DNA from: Arthrobacter sp. ISL-72
Lineage (GTDB): Bacteria; Actinomycetota; Actinomycetes; Actinomycetales; Micrococcaceae
NCBI RefSeq assembly: GCF_018613755.1
Contig: NZ_JAGGPP010000008.1
Coordinates: forward strand, 454,265 to 518,264
Direction of reading: 5' to 3'
DNA: 64,000 nucleotides
Shown here: positions 62,850 to 64,000 of the stretch, piece after piece
Layout of the letters: each line of letters begins with the position of its first letter
How positions within the stretch are numbered: position 1 is the stretch's first letter
Made by a program: the position numbers and the translations under genes
The notes under the pieces: model-generated
The model's database searches: none
What the model was told of the DNA's origin: nothing
What the model saw: the letters and a program-made list of their open reading frames with translations, nothing else

Positions 62850-63689
62850 CTATGTGGAGAACCGGGTCCGCTCCGTGCTGACGAAGGTTTCACTGCGCTC
62901 CCAAAGCTGCTGGGCCAGGCCGGCGTCGTAGGCCTGCTTGTTTGCCTTGGCGAGAGCACGCTTGGCGTAATACCCGCCGGAGACCCAGTCCTGCCCCGGT
63001 TTGGAGTTCACGAGCCACACAAGGGTGTCCGCGCCCTGCTCAGCAGTAAGCATGAAGCGCTTGATGAATGTCTTGTAGGCGAAGCGGAACCAGCTGGTCG
63101 ATTCTGCCGCGAAGTTGGTGGCAACACCGCCCGGGTGGAATGCGGCAGTCGAGATGCCGGCAGTGTTGTATCGGTGATGAAGCCCCGTGGTGAAGAGGAT
63201 GTTTGCGAGCTTGGCGGTGCCGTAGGCCCGGTTGGTTGAGTACTTGCGCGCTGCGTCCAGGTCGTCAATGTCGATGTGTCCGAACCCGTTCGCTGCGCTC
63301 GAGGTATTGATGACGGTCGCCTTGCTTGCCGTCAGGACGTCCATCAACTCGTTGGTCAGCAGGAACGGCGCCAGATGGTTTACCTGGAAGGTCTTCTCGT
63401 GGCCGTCGACGGTGAGCTCCCGCTTGCCCATGATGCCGCCCGCGTTGTTTACCAGGACGTCGATCCGCGGGTACGTCTCCTTCAGCTGGGCGGCCAGTGC
63501 CCGCACCCGGGACAGATCGGCGAAGTCGCAGACAAAGTAGTCGGCACCAATCTCCCGCGCCACTGTCTGAGTCTTTTCCGCCGATCGCCCGACGACAACA
63601 ATCCGGTCCCCCGCCTTCGCTAAGGTTCGCGCGGCTGAGGCGCCGATACCGTCGCTTGCTCCCGTGATGACGATGGTTCGTGCAGTCAT
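62850..63689 (-). CDS. short-chain dehydrogenase/reductase
   Basis: A 279-residue SDR with TGASDGIGASAARTLAKAG, NNAGGIMGKRE, and the catalytic Tyr/Lys in NRAYGTAKLANILF (YxxxK). The substrate-loop (VDGHEKTFQVNHLAPFLLT) resembles retinol dehydrogenase-like SDRs. NAD(P) use is expected; the substrate is unknown. Start at 63689 (MTARTIVITG). Confidence 0.92.
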   Translation of the reverse strand: MTARTIVITGASDGIGASAARTLAKAGDRIVVVGRSAEKTQTVAREIGADYFVCDFADLSRVRALAAQLKETYPRIDVLVNNAGGIMGKRELTVDGHEKTFQVNHLAPFLLTNELMDVLTASKATVINTSSAANGFGHIDIDDLDAARKYSTNRAYGTAKLANILFTTGLHHRYNTAGISTAAFHPGGVATNFAAESTSWFRFAYKTFIKRFMLTAEQGADTLVWLVNSKPGQDWVSGGYYAKRALAKANKQAYDAGLAQQLWERSETFVSTERTRFST

Positions 63690-63784
63690 AGAAGTTCTCC
63701 CGGATCAGTAGTTGAGCTGCCGATACTTGGCGCACCGAAACCCGATGAGTACAACGAAGCCCACCCCGCCGGCGTTCCTCTCCC

Positions 63785-63831
63785 CGACGCTCTCTCACTA
63801 CCTGCCGGGTTTCCCCCGACGCTCTCTCACT
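63785..63831. repeat. 32-bp-period repeat array (second copy) next to the IS3 gene
   Basis: Two CGACGCTCTCTCACT cores 32 bp apart (63785 and 63817), with the spacer ACCTGCCGGGTTTCCC. The core, period and spacer resemble the array at 34915-34990. It lies about 60 bp before the IS3 OrfA start. Confidence 0.75.
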
Positions 63832-63892
63832 TTGCGACCTGCAGTGCGGTCGTATGGTTTTCTGAGACAGCTTGATGGGAGCTTCACTTCAG

Positions 63893-64000
63893 ATGACGAC
63901 GCCTAGAAGAAAATATGATGCTGCGTTCCGTGAGGAAGCGGTGCGCCTGGTTTTATCCTCGGATCGTTCGGTGAAACAGGTTGCCGAGGAGATCGGGGTG
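63893..64000 (+). mobile_element. 5' end of an IS3-family OrfA (cut by the window edge)
   Basis: From the ATG at 63893, 36 codons run to the window edge and encode MTTPRRKYDAAFREEAVRLV and then LSSDRSVKQVAEEIGV, the conserved start of IS3-type OrfA, including the VAEEIGV turn of its helix-turn-helix. The transposase and left inverted repeat cannot be verified; nothing beyond the edge is visible. Confidence 0.85.

Overview
The window is high-GC DNA (roughly two thirds G+C) with dense, often ATG/GTG-overlapping operons and frequent GTG/TTG starts. It carries actinobacterial hallmarks: monomeric isocitrate dehydrogenase, a PucR-type regulator, a DUF6350-type membrane protein beside purN, a LAxTG-type sorting signal, and a ZTP riboswitch before glyA. 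It most resembles a chromosomal segment of an Arthrobacter/Pseudarthrobacter-like member of the Micrococcaceae. No rRNA, tRNA or CRISPR array was seen. The only mobile-element trace is the start of an IS3-type OrfA cut off by the right edge.

Layout. 0-7.5 kb (mostly minus strand): BrkB-like membrane protein, LigT-like RNA ligase/phosphodiesterase, trpS, exonuclease III, a small membrane protein, a three-gene ABC-2 exporter and a SHOCT-type mini-protein. 7.5-9.4 kb: NarL-type response regulator and histidine kinase. 9.4-12.9 kb: glyA-folD behind a ZTP riboswitch, with purU divergent, a one-carbon/folate node that connects to purH (45-47 kb) and purN (49 kb). 12.9-14.8 kb: methyltransferase, DUF2231-like membrane protein, gamma carbonic anhydrase. 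14.9-21.9 kb: flavin amine/amino-acid oxidase plus APC permease, divergent alr and PucR regulator, then a carbon-nitrogen hydrolase. 22-29 kb: repeat-bearing secreted polysaccharide deacetylase, then a ROK regulator and a CUT2 sugar ABC transporter that share an operator-like sequence. 29-32.5 kb: copper module (CsoR-like box, CPH P1B-ATPase, His-rich anchored protein, DUF305 lipoprotein). 32.7-36 kb: MacB-type ABC pair and a Gfo/Idh/MocA oxidoreductase.

36-41 kb is a cell-envelope island: a secreted protein ending FDPGSSPD, a LANTG-sorted Gly/Asp/Thr-repeat protein, a Ser/Thr kinase overlapping a lipoprotein gene, and an SRPBCC protein. 41-45 kb: icd and a secreted V8/trypsin-like protease, followed by a mini-gene repeating the protease propeptide motif YWTPERM. 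45-52.4 kb: purH, an MFS transporter, a VOC pseudogene divergent from a MarR regulator with two palindromic operators, purN, membrane proteins and a DUF4383-like protein. 52.7-56.1 kb: flotillin with an NfeD-like partner, a second FDPGSSPD secreted protein, and a 61-residue protein with three RIGxWPD repeats. 56.3-64 kb: a GT4 mannosyltransferase-like gene overlapping a UDP-glucose dehydrogenase gene, a cysteine hydrolase, a PAS-GGDEF-EAL protein, a lipoprotein and an SDR enzyme.

The strongest candidate for something undescribed is the pair of FDPGSSPD envelope loci. The two secreted proteins have almost the same last nine residues, encoded by nearly all different synonymous codons. They share a conserved translation-initiation leader, and each is followed by a repeat-protein gene (LANTG protein or RIGxWPD mini-protein). 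A second window-wide pattern is that many genes have a -10 hexamer exactly 6-7 nt before the start codon, which implies leaderless transcripts.
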